DNA from: Bifidobacterium coryneforme
Lineage (GTDB): Bacteria > Actinomycetota > Actinomycetes > Actinomycetales > Bifidobacteriaceae
Direction of reading: 5' to 3'
Assembly: GCF_000737865.1 (NCBI RefSeq)
Contig: NZ_CP007287.1
Span: 76,926-140,925 of the forward strand
DNA: 64,000 nt
A program made the translations under genes and the position numbers. Under the pieces are notes generated by a model. It was not told the origin of the DNA. It did not search any database and saw nothing but the letters and a program-made list of their open reading frames with translations. Shown piece after piece: positions 24,943-33,789 of this stretch. Every line of letters starts with the position of its first letter. The stretch's first letter is position 1.

Positions 24943-27798
24943 CTACTTGTTCAGAACCTTCTCCGGGTCCTTGTTGAAGGTGTCGGCGCAGTTCTGCGAG
25001 CAGAAGTAGTAGGTGTTCCCCTGATAGTCGCGCTTGGCCGCAGCCGTGTCGGGGTCGATGGTCATACCGCAGACCGGGTCGGTCACCTTGGCGGATTGAT
25101 TCTGCTGATTGTTGTCATGACGGTGGAAGAGTCCCATCTCATGTCCTTTCTCTTGGTTGTGTTCTTGATGGTCGGAAATGTTGATATCCGTAGTAAGGGC
25201 ATCCATGTCGATGGGGGTGGCCCCCTTGACCGGTCTGGCCCTGAGCGGGGTTCGGCGTAGACGATTGGCGTTCAGGACCACCGACAGGGACGAGAAGGCC
25301 ATGGCGGCCCCGGCGATCATCGGGTTGAGGAGGAGGCCGGTGAAGGGGTAGAGGAGACCGGCGGCGATGGGTATGCCCAGGCCGTTGTACCCGAAGGCGA
25401 ACCAGAGGTTCTGATGGATGTTGCGCATGGTCGCCGCCGAAAGGTCAATGGCCTTGACGGCTGCATTCAGGTCGCCCGAGACCAGGGTTACGTCGGCGGA
25501 CTCGATGGCCACGTCCGTTCCGGTGCCGATTGCCATACCCAGGTCGGCCTGGGCCAGGGCCGGGGCGTCGTTGATTCCGTCCCCGATCATGGCGACCTTG
25601 TGCCCCTGGGCCTGGAGGGCCTTGACGATGCCCGCCTTGTCCTCGGGGTGGATTTGCGCCACCACCCGGTTGACACCTACCTGACCACCCACCTTTTCGG
25701 CGGTGCCCTGGTTGTCGCCGGTCAACATGATTGTCTGGATGCCGCGTTCGTTCAGGTCATGGATGGCCTGCCTGGAGCCGGGTTTGACCTGGTCGGTCAC
25801 GGCCAGGACCCCGGCCGGAAGTCCATCGATGGCGACGAAGATGGTCGTGCGCCCCTGGTCTTCCCAGCTGCGGGCGGTGTCGAAGAGCGACTGTGTGTCC
25901 GCATGGTCCGACCGTCCGGTACCCGACTCGATTCCCCTGCCTTCGAGGAGCCTGCGGTTGCCGACCAGGACATGGATGGCATCCCCGTTACGGGGACCTT
26001 CCGCCCTGTCTTCCTGGAAGGAGCCCGGGGGGAAGGTTGCGTCGATGCCCTCGCCGGTGACCGAATCGAAGCCGTCGGCTTGGACCATGGCGAGGTTGCG
26101 GTCCTTGGCTGCCTGAACGATGGCCTGGGCCAGGGGATGCTCGGAGTTGCTCTCGGCGCTTGCGGCCGCCCTGATCAGGAGCCGGCCGTCCACCCCCGGT
26201 GCGGTCAGAACGTCGGCCAGTTCCGGACGGCCCTGGGTGATGGTGCCCGTCTTGTCGAGCACGACCGTATCAACATCATGCGCCCCCTGGAGGGCCTCCG
26301 CCGACCTGTAGAGCACGCCGGCCCGGGCTCCGCGCCCGGTTCCGATCGTCACCGACAGTGGGGTGGCGAGTCCCAGGGCGCAGGGGCAGGCGATGACCAG
26401 GACGGAGACCGCCGCCACTATTCCGTAGACCCCGCGGGGCATGGGGCCGAAGACCCACCAGACCACGAAGGTCCACAGCGCCACCAGGATGACCCCTGGA
26501 ATGAAGATGGAGGATATCCGGTCGGCAAGTTTCTGGATGGGCGCCTTGGAGGTCTGGGCCGTCCTGACCAGGCGGATGATCTGGGCCAGGACCGTGTCCT
26601 GACCGACCTGGGTGGCCCTGTAGCGCAGGGAGCCTGTCCCGTTGACGGTGGCCCCCACCAGGGAGTCGCCCTCCTGTTTGAGAACGGGCATGGGTTCGCC
26701 GGTCACCATGGACTCGTCGACCGAGGATGACCCCGAAATGACCTGGCCATCCACTGGCATCTTCTCGCCCGGGTGGACCTGGATCACATCTCCGACGGCC
26801 ACATCGTCGACCGGGATTTCCCTGGTGGTCTCCATGCCATCCTGGTCGGTCCTGACCACGGTGGCCGTTTTCGGCCTCAATCCGACCAGGGCGCGAATGG
26901 CATCACCGGTGCCGCGTCGCGCCCGTGCCTCAAGTATCTGGCCGAGAATCATCAGGGTGATGATGGTTCCCACCGCCTCGTAGTAGGGTTCACGACTGCC
27001 GACGGGGAGGAGTTGCGGCGCTATGGTGACCACCAGCGAGTAGAGGAATGCGGTGGCGGTGCCCAGGGCGACCAGGGAGTTCATCTCGGGAGTCCGGTGC
27101 GCCAGGGCCAGCCATCCGGTGCGGTGGATGGGCCAGCCTGCGTAGAACATGACCGGCAGAATCAGGACCAGTTGAACCCAGGGGTTCATCAGGATGTGGG
27201 GCATGGGGATGAACATGCCGAACATGGCCGGGATGAAGACCGGGAGGGTGAAGATCAGGGCCACGATGAACCGTCGGGTCAGGTCGCGGATTTCAGCCGT
27301 TCGTTCCTGGTCCGCTTCGCCCTGGTCCTCCTGAGATTGGTTGATTTGCCCCTGGTTCCTCTGCTCCTGATTGGGCACTGCTTCGTCCGCTTCTGTCCGG
27401 GTGGAGTCCGCGGTATCCCCTGCCCGGGGTCCGTCGGTGGCCCGGAGCATCCCATGGAGCATGTTCATTCCGCAGGCAAAGGGGTAGTCGCCGGCTTTGG
27501 GTGGTGTCAGCTGGATGGTCGAGGTCTGGAAGGCAGGCAGGGTCTTGTCGATGTTGAAGTCGTTGAAGACCACGTGCGAGGAGCACTCTCCGCTCTCCTG
27601 GCGGTCGAAGACCAGCTTGACCGGCCGCCCGGCCTGAACCTGGATCAGTTGGGGGCTGTATCCGCCTTTGACTGTGATGCGGACGGTCTGGACGCCGTCC
27701 TCTTCCTTGGCCTGGGCGGCTTTCTTGGGCGCGAAGAAATACCAGATGATGCCTGCCGTTATGACCAGGGCCGCAATGAGAACGAGAGTGCTGCTCAT
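24943..27798 (-). CDS. copA: Cupredoxin-CopA-YHS fusion: copper-exporting P1B ATPase
   Basis: A 951-residue protein with three parts. First comes a membrane helix (about 4-22) and a cupredoxin domain (about 36-120), with likely type 1 copper ligands His75, Cys109 and His115 (CGMNMLHGM). After a Gln/Glu-rich linker (131-170) comes a full P1B-1 ATPase core with TGEP, CPC at 471-473, phosphorylation site DKTGT at 515-519, [18 protein letters not shown], and the TM7/TM8 motifs YNGLGIP and MAFSSLSV. Third is a C-terminal YHS metal-binding domain (PVCGMTID, then YYFCSQNC). P1B-1 pumps expel Cu+ using ATP. The usual N-terminal HMA domain is missing, and the cupredoxin seems to stand in its place. 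An internal ATG with its own ribosome site precedes the YHS part. The gene is divergent from csoR with a CsoR dyad between them. Confidence 0.93.
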   Translation of the reverse strand: MSSTLVLIAALVITAGIIWYFFAPKKAAQAKEEDGVQTVRITVKGGYSPQLIQVQAGRPVKLVFDRQESGECSSHVVFNDFNIDKTLPAFQTSTIQLTPPKAGDYPFACGMNMLHGMLRATDGPRAGDTADSTRTEADEAVPNQEQRNQGQINQSQEDQGEADQERTAEIRDLTRRFIVALIFTLPVFIPAMFGMFIPMPHILMNPWVQLVLILPVMFYAGWPIHRTGWLALAHRTPEMNSLVALGTATAFLYSLVVTIAPQLLPVGSREPYYEAVGTIITLMILGQILEARARRGTGDAIRALVGLRPKTATVVRTDQDGMETTREIPVDDVAVGDVIQVHPGEKMPVDGQVISGSSSVDESMVTGEPMPVLKQEGDSLVGATVNGTGSLRYRATQVGQDTVLAQIIRLVRTAQTSKAPIQKLADRISSIFIPGVILVALWTFVVWWVFGPMPRGVYGIVAAVSVLVIACPCALGLATPLSVTIGTGRGARAGVLYRSAEALQGAHDVDTVVLDKTGTITQGRPELADVLTAPGVDGRLLIRAAASAESNSEHPLAQAIVQAAKDRNLAMVQADGFDSVTGEGIDATFPPGSFQEDRAEGPRNGDAIHVLVGNRRLLEGRGIESGTGRSDHADTQSLFDTARSWEDQGRTTIFVAIDGLPAGVLAVTDQVKPGSRQAIHDLNERGIQTIMLTGDNQGTAEKVGGQVGVNRVVAQIHPEDKAGIVKALQAQGHKVAMIGDGINDAPALAQADLGMAIGTGTDVAIESADVTLVSGDLNAAVKAIDLSAATMRNIHQNLWFAFGYNGLGIPIAAGLLYPFTGLLLNPMIAGAAMAFSSLSVVLNANRLRRTPLRARPVKGATPIDMDALTTDINISDHQEHNQEKGHEMGLFHRHDNNQQNQSAKVTDPVCGMTIDPDTAAAKRDYQGNTYYFCSQNCADTFNKDPEKVLNK
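25135..25149 (-). promoter_or_regulatory. Internal ribosome site and start for a separate YHS protein
   Basis: Inside the copper ATPase frame, AAAGGA (25144-25149) lies 6 bases before an in-frame ATG (25135-25137, [10 protein letters not shown]). Translation from here would give a 64-residue stand-alone YHS protein ending at 24943. It suggests two genes fused by loss of a stop, or production of two products from one message. Confidence 0.45.
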
Positions 27799-27830
27799 GA
27801 ATCACCCTTTCGGAGTGGATTGCCTCCATA

Positions 27831-27847
27831 ATACCCCCGGGGGGTAT
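27831..27847. promoter_or_regulatory. CsoR-type copper operator
   Basis: ATACCCC-CGG-GGGGTAT is a G/C-tract dyad flanked by AT, the form bound by CsoR repressors. It lies 32 bp upstream of the copper ATPase start and 87 bp upstream of the csoR start, so it can control both genes. CsoR releases such sites when it binds Cu+. Confidence 0.8.
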
Positions 27848-27934
27848 ACTGATGGTAGATTTCAAGACGGATTTCATGGACAATCCTCGGTTCCCGCCCG
27901 GCAGGCCATGGTCCGACCAGGAATGGAGTGGACC

Positions 27935-28216
27935 TTGCCCGGATATGCCAACGACAAGAAGAGAACCATCACCAGACTTCGGCGTATCGAGGGTCAGGTC
28001 AGGGCCATCGAGCAGATGGTAGAGTCCGATACCTACTGCATCGACATCCTCACCCAGATTGCAGCCTCCACCAGCGCTTTGAAATCGGTGGCACTGACGC
28101 TTCTGGATGACCACATGAACCACTGTGTCCGTCAGGCTGCCGCCAAGGGCGGGGAGGAGGCCGACGAGAAGATGGAAGAGGCTTCCGAGGCCATCGCCCG
28201 TCTGGTCCGCTCCTAG
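27935..28216 (+). CDS. csoR: Copper-sensing repressor CsoR
   Basis: I favour the TTG at 27935 as start: GGAG lies 7-10 bases upstream, and translation then begins (M)PGYANDKKRTITRLRRIEG, as the family usually does. Upstream ATGs at 27908 and 27923 are possible. The 93-residue all-helical protein has the Cu+ ligands Cys35 (TYCIDI), His60 and Cys64 (DHMNHC), matching the Cys-His-Cys set of mycobacterial CsoR. The CsoR/FrmR (DUF156) family binds GC-tract dyads as a tetramer and is displaced by copper. It is divergent from the copper ATPase gene with a matching dyad between them, so copper induction of both is expected. Confidence 0.92.
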   Translation: MPGYANDKKRTITRLRRIEGQVRAIEQMVESDTYCIDILTQIAASTSALKSVALTLLDDHMNHCVRQAAAKGGEEADEKMEEASEAIARLVRS

Positions 28217-28385
28217 TCGGCAACCGCCTTTGAATCGGCCTGATCGGTCCGGGAATAACGCCTCATAAGCAACAGATATATGCATTAGGCCCGAACCGGA
28301 TGAACTTACGTTTTTCTCCTGCTAGATTAAACCTCACCCCTGGGCCGACCGGTCTCTGGGAAGGTTTGCTAAAAGAGGAGATCCG

Positions 28386-29754
28386 ATGTCGGAAACGAGT
28401 TGGGACTGGGCGGCTCTGATAGTCGTCGTCGTCCTTTTTGCAGGGCTGGCCCTGCTGAGCAAGAAGACCAAGGTCAACTTCAGCTGGCGGGTCATCATAG
28501 CCACGGTACTGGGAATCATCGTGGGGGTTGGCTTCTCGGGCCACACCGCTTACGTGGGAGCCTTCGGCGCCATCTGGTCCAAGGTCATATCGGCCATAGT
28601 GGTCCCCCTCCTGCTCTTCAGCATCGTCGCCAGCATCGGGCGGATAGGCGGGGCCGGCAGGCTCAAGAACATCAGCCTGAAGACCATCGTGCCTGAAGAC
28701 CATCGTGCTCCTGCTGGTCAATACCTTCACGGCAGCCGTGATTGCTCTGGTCCTCGGACTGCTCTTCCAGGTGGGCAAGGGGTTTGACCAGGCCCTGCCC
28801 AAGGGGGTTAAACCCCGCGAGGTGCCCGGGGTGGTCGATACCCTGGTAGGGCTCTTCCCGTCGAATCTTGCCGATAACTGGGCCAATAACCAGGTCATTC
28901 CGATTGTGATCTTCGCCATCCTCCTGGCTGTTTCCATGAACAAGGCCGCCTCTACTCCGCGTGGCGAGAAGAGCGTGGCCCCCTTCAAGGCCTTCGTCGA
29001 AGCCGGCAATGTGGTGCTCTCCAAGGCCACCCAGATCATCGTCGGCTTTACCCCCTACGCTGTCCTCTCCCTGATTGCGGCCGCCATCGGGAACAGTAGC
29101 CTCAAGAGTCTCCTGCCCCTTCTGGGTGTTCTCCTGGTGGCTTACCTGGGACTGGCCATTCAGCTCTTCCTGGCCCAGCCCCTGATTCTGGCCCTGGTTG
29201 GACGCGTCAACCCCCTGCCCTTCTTCCGGGCCCTCTGGCCTGCGGGTGTGGTGGCCTTCACCTCCGAGAGCAGCATCGGCACCATTCCCGTCACCGTCCG
29301 CCAGCTGCGCTCGGCCGGCGTTCCGGAGGAGGCCGCCTCCTTCGTGGCCAGCCTGGGTGCCAATCTGGGTATGCCCGGATGCGCCGGTCTTTGGCCGGTC
29401 CTCCTGGCGGTCTTCGCCATCAATGCCCAGGGTGGTTCGTACTCCTTCGTGCGCTTTGCCCTTCTGATTGTCTTCGCCCTGGTGGTTTCCGTCGGGACGG
29501 TGGGTGTGCCCGGTACGGCCACGATTACCGCCACCTCCCTGTTCACGGCGGCGGGTCTGCCCGTTCCCTTCATCGCCATCATGCAGCCCATCTCCCAGTT
29601 GGTCGACATGGGCCGCACCCTGGTCAACGTGGCTGGTGCCGCCAATACGGCCGTCATTGTGGCCAGGACGGAAAACGAGCTGGACATGGACCTCTACAGT
29701 GGGCGGAAGGTCTTCGATGATCAGGACATAGAAGAAGACCCGGAGGGTCTATAA
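28386..29754 (+). pseudogene. Dicarboxylate/amino acid:cation symporter, frameshifted by a 16-bp duplication
   Basis: Two overlapping frames together encode one symporter of the DAACS (GltP/DctA) family. The first runs from the ATG at 28386 to about 28690 (three membrane helices, ending NISLKTIV). The second continues from about 28692 to 29754, with LLLVNTFTAAVIAL, SESSIGTIPVTV, the GANLGMPGCAGL hairpin and PGTATITATSLF. A 16-bp unit is present twice in tandem at the junction; removing one copy restores a single frame of about 450 codons. The first frame, read on, stops at 28787. A GTG at 28705 could restart translation but would lack the first helices. As written the gene should be inactive unless slippage removes a repeat or the duplication is a sequencing error. 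DAACS proteins import glutamate, aspartate, serine or C4-dicarboxylates with Na+ or H+. Confidence 0.8.
28676..28707 (+). repeat. 16-bp tandem duplication causing the symporter frameshift
   Basis: CCTGAAGACCATCGTG occurs twice back to back (28676-28691 and 28692-28707). Sixteen is not a multiple of three, so the second copy shifts the frame by one. Both copies are identical, which points to a recent event. Confidence 0.95.
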
Positions 29755-29760
29755 AAGGTG

Positions 29761-29789
29761 AGGTGCCGGGAGTGCTGCTTCCGGCACCT
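29761..29789 (+). terminator. Terminator after the symporter gene
   Basis: A perfect 9-bp inverted repeat (AGGTGCCGG at 29761-29769, CCGGCACCT at 29781-29789) with an 11-base loop starts 7 bases after the stop. There is no T run. Confidence 0.55.
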
Positions 29790-29806
29790 GACTGATTGAA
29801 GATATG

Positions 29807-29848
29807 GAAAACGCCGCCGACAGGGAAGAACCCTTGTCGACGGCGTTT
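29807..29848 (-). terminator. Terminator of tRNA-Leu
   Basis: An almost perfect stem of about 18 bp (29807-29825 and 29831-29848) with a 5-base loop lies 9 bases beyond the 3' end of the minus-strand tRNA-Leu. On that strand the stem is followed by a short TTTCC stretch. It could also act against readthrough from the symporter side. Confidence 0.65.
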
Positions 29849-29856
29849 CGTCTCCG

Positions 29857-29939
29857 TGCGAACGGAGGGAGTTGAACCCTCACGAGCATTCGCTCACTGC
29901 CACCTGAAGACAGCGCGTCTACCATTCCGCCACGTTCGC
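29857..29939 (-). tRNA. tRNA-Leu (anticodon CAG)
   Basis: An 83-nt cloverleaf: acceptor GCGAACG pairing with CGTTCGC, discriminator A, anticodon stem CTGTC/GGCAG around loop TTCAGGT (anticodon CAG). It has the long variable arm expected for leucine, and a T arm GAGGG-TTCAACT-CCCTC. The CCA end is not encoded. A promoter-like pair lies upstream and a hairpin downstream, so it is its own transcription unit. Confidence 0.97.
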
Positions 29940-29951
29940 AGACAAACAGAA

Positions 29952-29980
29952 ATGATAGCATGTCCCCGCAGGTGGCGCAA
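29952..29980 (-). promoter_or_regulatory. Promoter of tRNA-Leu
   Basis: On the minus strand, TTGCGC (29975-29980) and TATCAT (29952-29957) are 17 bp apart, and TGC precedes the -10 (extended -10 TGCTATCAT). Transcription would start a few bases before the tRNA 5' end at 29939. The same TGCTATCAT occurs upstream of tRNA-Gly at 38589. Confidence 0.65.
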
Positions 29981-29997
29981 TTGCAAGCGTGTTGGTT

Positions 29998-31296
29998 TTA
30001 CCCTCTGGAGCCGTTGGCGTAGAACCTTGCCAGGGTCTCCTTCTTGTAGTCATCGAAATAGCCGCCATCGATGGAGGCGCGGATCTCGTCCAGGAGGCGG
30101 ACGAAGAAACGCTCATTATGAATGGTGGCCAAGGTGAACCCGTTGAATTCCCGAGCCCGCAGAAGGTGGTTGATATAGGCCCTGGAGTAGTTGGTGCAGG
30201 CGTAGCAGTCGCAGTCCTCCTCAATGGGCCTGAAGTCGTTCTTGAACTGGGCGCGCTTGATGTTCCAACGGCCGTCGCGGGTGAAGACGGCCCCGTTGCG
30301 GCCACACCTGGCCGGTGCCACGCAGTCGAAGGTGTCGCCGCCATTTTCCACACCGGCGAAGATATCGTCCACGGCGGCGATGCCCAGAACGTGCCTGGGT
30401 CGGGACTCGGGCATCTCGTCACATATCCAGGCGCAGGTCTGGCCCAGAAGCCGCTTTTCGATGGCCCCGCCGATGCCCACCCCGTCGAAGTCCAGGGAGG
30501 CGATCTGACCGGCGGCCTTGCGGCGGAGGTCCTCGTAATTGGCCCCCTGCACGACGCCGAACAGGGCCTGATAGGGCTTTCCCGTCCTTTCTGCGGTCAG
30601 GCGTTCATGCTCCGCCACGCACCGCTTGGCCCACCGGAAGGTCCGCTCCACTGATTTCTCCTGGTAGGAGCGCGTGTTCATCAGGGTGGTCAACTCATCG
30701 AAGGCGAACATGACATCGGCCCCGATCTTGTGCTGGATCCCCATGGATATCTCGGCAGAGAATCGGTGCTGGTCCCCGTTCAGGGGCGATTTGAAGGTGA
30801 CTCCGTCCTCATCGACGAAGGCCAGGCGTTCCTTCCCCTCGGCGATGACCTCGTCGGACTGCATTCCCGTCACATCCATGGCCAGGGTCTTCTTGAATCC
30901 CGCTCCAAGGGAGAGGACCTGGAATCCGCCGGAATCCGTGTAGGTGGGGCCATCCCAGTTCATGAACCGGGCAAGTCCGCCTGCCTGGTCCAGAATATCC
31001 TCGCCGGGGCGTTCAAAGAGGTGGAAGGCGTTCGACAGAAGCACCTGGGCGCCCATTTCGCGCATCTGCTCGGGCAGCACGGCCTTCATGGCGGCCTGGG
31101 TGGCCACCGGGATGAAAGCCGGCGTATGAATATCGCCGTGGGGGGTATGGATGATTCCGGTCCGGCCGTACCGCCGCCCCTCGCGGCCCAGTCCGTCTGC
31201 GGCGGAGGGCAGTTGGGTGATGGCTTCGAACGAGAAGGCGGAACGGTCGCCCGGTCGGCCGGGTTCCGCTCCCAGGGGATTCATGAGGAAGGTCAT
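29998..31296 (-). CDS. tgt: tRNA-guanine(34) transglycosylase (queuine synthesis)
   Basis: A TIM-barrel enzyme of about 432 residues that exchanges guanine 34 for preQ1 in tRNAs with GUN anticodons. Visible signatures are HTPAFIPVATQAAMKAV, TDSGGFQVLSLG (with the catalytic-region Asp), EISMGIQHKIGADVMFAFDE, and the C-terminal zinc cluster CDCYACTNYSRAYINHLL. The start is uncertain: I use the ATG complementary to 31294-31296 (MTFLMNPLG), but no clear ribosome site precedes it. A GTG at 31347 in the same frame is also open, and an ATG lies at 31284. The 5' end of the protein has a non-conserved stretch of about 30 residues. The gene is divergent from htrA, and tRNA-Leu follows 58 bp downstream. 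Confidence 0.93.
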   Translation of the reverse strand: MTFLMNPLGAEPGRPGDRSAFSFEAITQLPSAADGLGREGRRYGRTGIIHTPHGDIHTPAFIPVATQAAMKAVLPEQMREMGAQVLLSNAFHLFERPGEDILDQAGGLARFMNWDGPTYTDSGGFQVLSLGAGFKKTLAMDVTGMQSDEVIAEGKERLAFVDEDGVTFKSPLNGDQHRFSAEISMGIQHKIGADVMFAFDELTTLMNTRSYQEKSVERTFRWAKRCVAEHERLTAERTGKPYQALFGVVQGANYEDLRRKAAGQIASLDFDGVGIGGAIEKRLLGQTCAWICDEMPESRPRHVLGIAAVDDIFAGVENGGDTFDCVAPARCGRNGAVFTRDGRWNIKRAQFKNDFRPIEEDCDCYACTNYSRAYINHLLRAREFNGFTLATIHNERFFVRLLDEIRASIDGGYFDDYKKETLARFYANGSRG

Positions 31297-31558
31297 GGTT
31301 TCACTGTATCCAAAAGCATGGCTAAGCGATTCGCCTCCAGGAGGCACACTCTCGGCAGATTGGATGGAAGGTCACAATCCGCTTTCATGGAACGTTCAGA
31401 AATCATCCAGGCCACCTGTCTTAGTCTGATAGCGGTTCGAATGATAATAAGGACCCGATAGCCTACGTATAATCAACGAATATCGCGGGTTGCCGGGGTA
31501 GATTATCAGGTGCGGCCACGCAATAGGCAGTGCATAGAGTTGATTCGAAGGAGCAGGA

Positions 31559-33475
31559 ATGGCTGAAGAGAACAGGCCCGAACCCTGGAAAGGGTCGGAT
31601 GGGAACCAGTCATGGCAGACCGGCCATATCGAGAACGAGACTGCCGATTCGCAGGCTGAGGCACCCAACCAGCAGGAGTCCGCAGCACGAAATGAACCCG
31701 TCAAGCAGGATGGAGCCGGCCAGATGGGCCGGCCCGAGCCCATCGCCCAGCCGCAAGTGGCTTCGACCGATTACGCAACTAACCCGATGGATATAGTCCC
31801 GGAGAACGGGGACGGGGCGTCGGCCCAGTCCCTCAACGCGGATCCTGGAACTCCGGGTGCGGGTGCAACTCCCACTTCCTCATCCGAAGCGTCGAAGGAT
31901 GCGCAGCCACAGCAGGCGGGGCAGGCCTACTATCGTCCGGCTCCGCTGTATGGTGCCTATGCCCCGACCGGGCAGACCGCACCCGGGATCCAGCAGACCC
32001 AGCAGAATCAACAGGGCCAGCCCGGTGAGCAGGGTCAACCCGGGCAACAGCCCGCCTCGGGCCAACAGGGCCAGCCCGGTGGGCGCGGAGTCTTCGGGCA
32101 GCCCGCCAATGGTAGTGCCCCCGCTGGTAACCGTCCGGGTGCTCCATACCCCGTCTTCGGTCGGCCTGCCGCACAGGGTCAGGGGTCCTTCCCTCCGGGT
32201 GGCGACGGCAAGGCTCCTGACGGCTCCATGCGTGGGGGTTCCTTGAGTGGCTCCGGCAAGTATGTCTTCACCGCCGTGGTGGCGGCTCTGGTCGCTGCGG
32301 CCCTGATGCTGGGTCTTGGTTGGGCCGCCCTCTCCAACGGTTGGGTCAGCCTTCCCAGCTCATCCAGCCTGAGTGGGATCTCCTCCAACTCCTCCGGGCA
32401 GGGGACCGCCAAGATCGAGGGCGGGAAGGCCCCCGACTGGCAGGCCATCAGCAAGGATGTCTCCGCCTCCGTGGTCTCCATTCAGGTCAAGGTCAACAAC
32501 GGTGTGGGTGCAGGCTCTGGTGCGGTCATTGACGACCAGGGCCATGTGGTCACCAACAACCACGTGGTCGATGGTGCTCAGGAGATCAATGTAACCCTGT
32601 CCAATGGCCAGATATATACAGCCAAGGTGGTCGGGGTGGATACCACGGCCGACCTGGCGGTCATCGCCCTGGAAAAGGCCCCGAGTGACCTGAAACCGAT
32701 TCAGTACGCCGACTCGGACCAGCTGGCCGTCGGTGAGGATGTCATGGCAATCGGAAACCCGCTCGGCTATGAGAACACAGCCACCACGGGTATCGTATCG
32801 GCCCTGAACCGCCCTGTTTCGGTCATGGATGAGAGCAACAACAACCCCGTCGTGACCAACGCCATCCAGCTGGATGCGGCCATCAATCCCGGTAACTCGG
32901 GCGGTCCTACGTTCAATGCCGCCGGTCAGGTCATCGGTATCAACTCCTCCATCGCCTCCATGGCCTCCTCCCAGTCCGAGGCGGGCTCCATCGGCATCGG
33001 CTTCGCCATCCCCTCCAACCTGGTGAAGAGGATCTCCGAGGAGATCATCAAGAGCGGCAAGGCAAGGCACGTCTCCATGGGCGTGACCATTACCAGCGGC
33101 ACGGTCGAGGCCGATGGGGTCACCCGTGGCGGCGCCAAGGTCAACAAGGTGGTCGCCGGTTCCCCCGCGGAAAAGGCGGGCATCAAGACCGGCGACACCA
33201 TCGTGGCCTTCAACGACAATGCGGTCAACAACAACTACTCCCTCCTGGGATATGTGCGGGCCGCGGCCTACGGCAGTTCGGCCAAGATTACGGTTGTGCG
33301 CAACAACCAGGCCGTCGATCTGAATATCACCCTCGACCAGGAAGAGCAGGCCGTGCAAGGCAGGCCCAAGTCCAATAAGAGGAGTTCCGGTGATGACGGT
33401 TCCGGACAGGATGATTCCGGTAGCGGTAACGGAAACAACCCGCAGGATCCCTTCGGGTTCTTCTTCGGGCAGTGA
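31559..33475 (+). CDS. HtrA/DegP-like membrane-anchored serine protease with PDZ domain
   Basis: A 638-residue protein with AAGGAG 5 bases before the ATG. Residues 1-230 are a disordered cytosolic region rich in Gln, Gly and Pro, with GQPG-type repeats around 150-180. A membrane helix (about 235-257) follows, then an extracytoplasmic trypsin-like domain with the triad His335 (NNHVVDG), Asp365 (TADLAVI) and Ser447 (NPGNSGGP). One PDZ domain comes next (about 515-600), and the C-terminus is Asn/Ser/Gly rich. HtrA proteases remove misfolded envelope proteins. The long disordered cytosolic head is typical of actinobacterial HtrA. A strong intrinsic terminator lies 82 bp beyond the stop. Confidence 0.93.
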   Translation: MAEENRPEPWKGSDGNQSWQTGHIENETADSQAEAPNQQESAARNEPVKQDGAGQMGRPEPIAQPQVASTDYATNPMDIVPENGDGASAQSLNADPGTPGAGATPTSSSEASKDAQPQQAGQAYYRPAPLYGAYAPTGQTAPGIQQTQQNQQGQPGEQGQPGQQPASGQQGQPGGRGVFGQPANGSAPAGNRPGAPYPVFGRPAAQGQGSFPPGGDGKAPDGSMRGGSLSGSGKYVFTAVVAALVAAALMLGLGWAALSNGWVSLPSSSSLSGISSNSSGQGTAKIEGGKAPDWQAISKDVSASVVSIQVKVNNGVGAGSGAVIDDQGHVVTNNHVVDGAQEINVTLSNGQIYTAKVVGVDTTADLAVIALEKAPSDLKPIQYADSDQLAVGEDVMAIGNPLGYENTATTGIVSALNRPVSVMDESNNNPVVTNAIQLDAAINPGNSGGPTFNAAGQVIGINSSIASMASSQSEAGSIGIGFAIPSNLVKRISEEIIKSGKARHVSMGVTITSGTVEADGVTRGGAKVNKVVAGSPAEKAGIKTGDTIVAFNDNAVNNNYSLLGYVRAAAYGSSAKITVVRNNQAVDLNITLDQEEQAVQGRPKSNKRSSGDDGSGQDDSGSGNGNNPQDPFGFFFGQ

Positions 33476-33789
33476 ACCGGAGAACGCTTTTCCCGAGTGT
33501 GACCGCTCGCACCGTGGGATGGCGATTCGCACCCTGAAGGCAGGGTAGAGCGCTCTGACAGGTGGGGTTCCTGGACATCATAAGCTGGTGTCCGGGAACC
33601 CCACCTGTTTTCATCGCCTCAGTTCCTCCCGTCTGAATCCACGGAATGGTCCTACGGCGCTCGCCATGCGGGCAGTCGGTCTTTCCTCATGTCGCTCGGC
33701 TCGGGGAAACACATCTGGATATAGGGTGGACGGGAGAAGCGAGGGGCATCCATCGGCGCCTCGTCGTCTGTCGACCTCCGGGAGCGGTG
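33476..33789 (+). other. Gene-free region between htrA and the P1B ATPase gene
   Basis: This 314-bp stretch holds the htrA terminator (33558-33611) and, at its end, the GGAG ribosome site of the ATPase gene. The ATPase frame is open back to 33646, but that part has no ribosome site and no conserved sequence, so I regard it as non-coding. I see no RNA gene and no clear promoter. Confidence 0.5.
33558..33611 (+). terminator. Intrinsic terminator of htrA
   Basis: A 20-bp stem (33558-33577 and 33589-33608, one G-T wobble) with an 11-base loop is followed by TTTT. It is the strongest terminator in the window. Confidence 0.9.
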
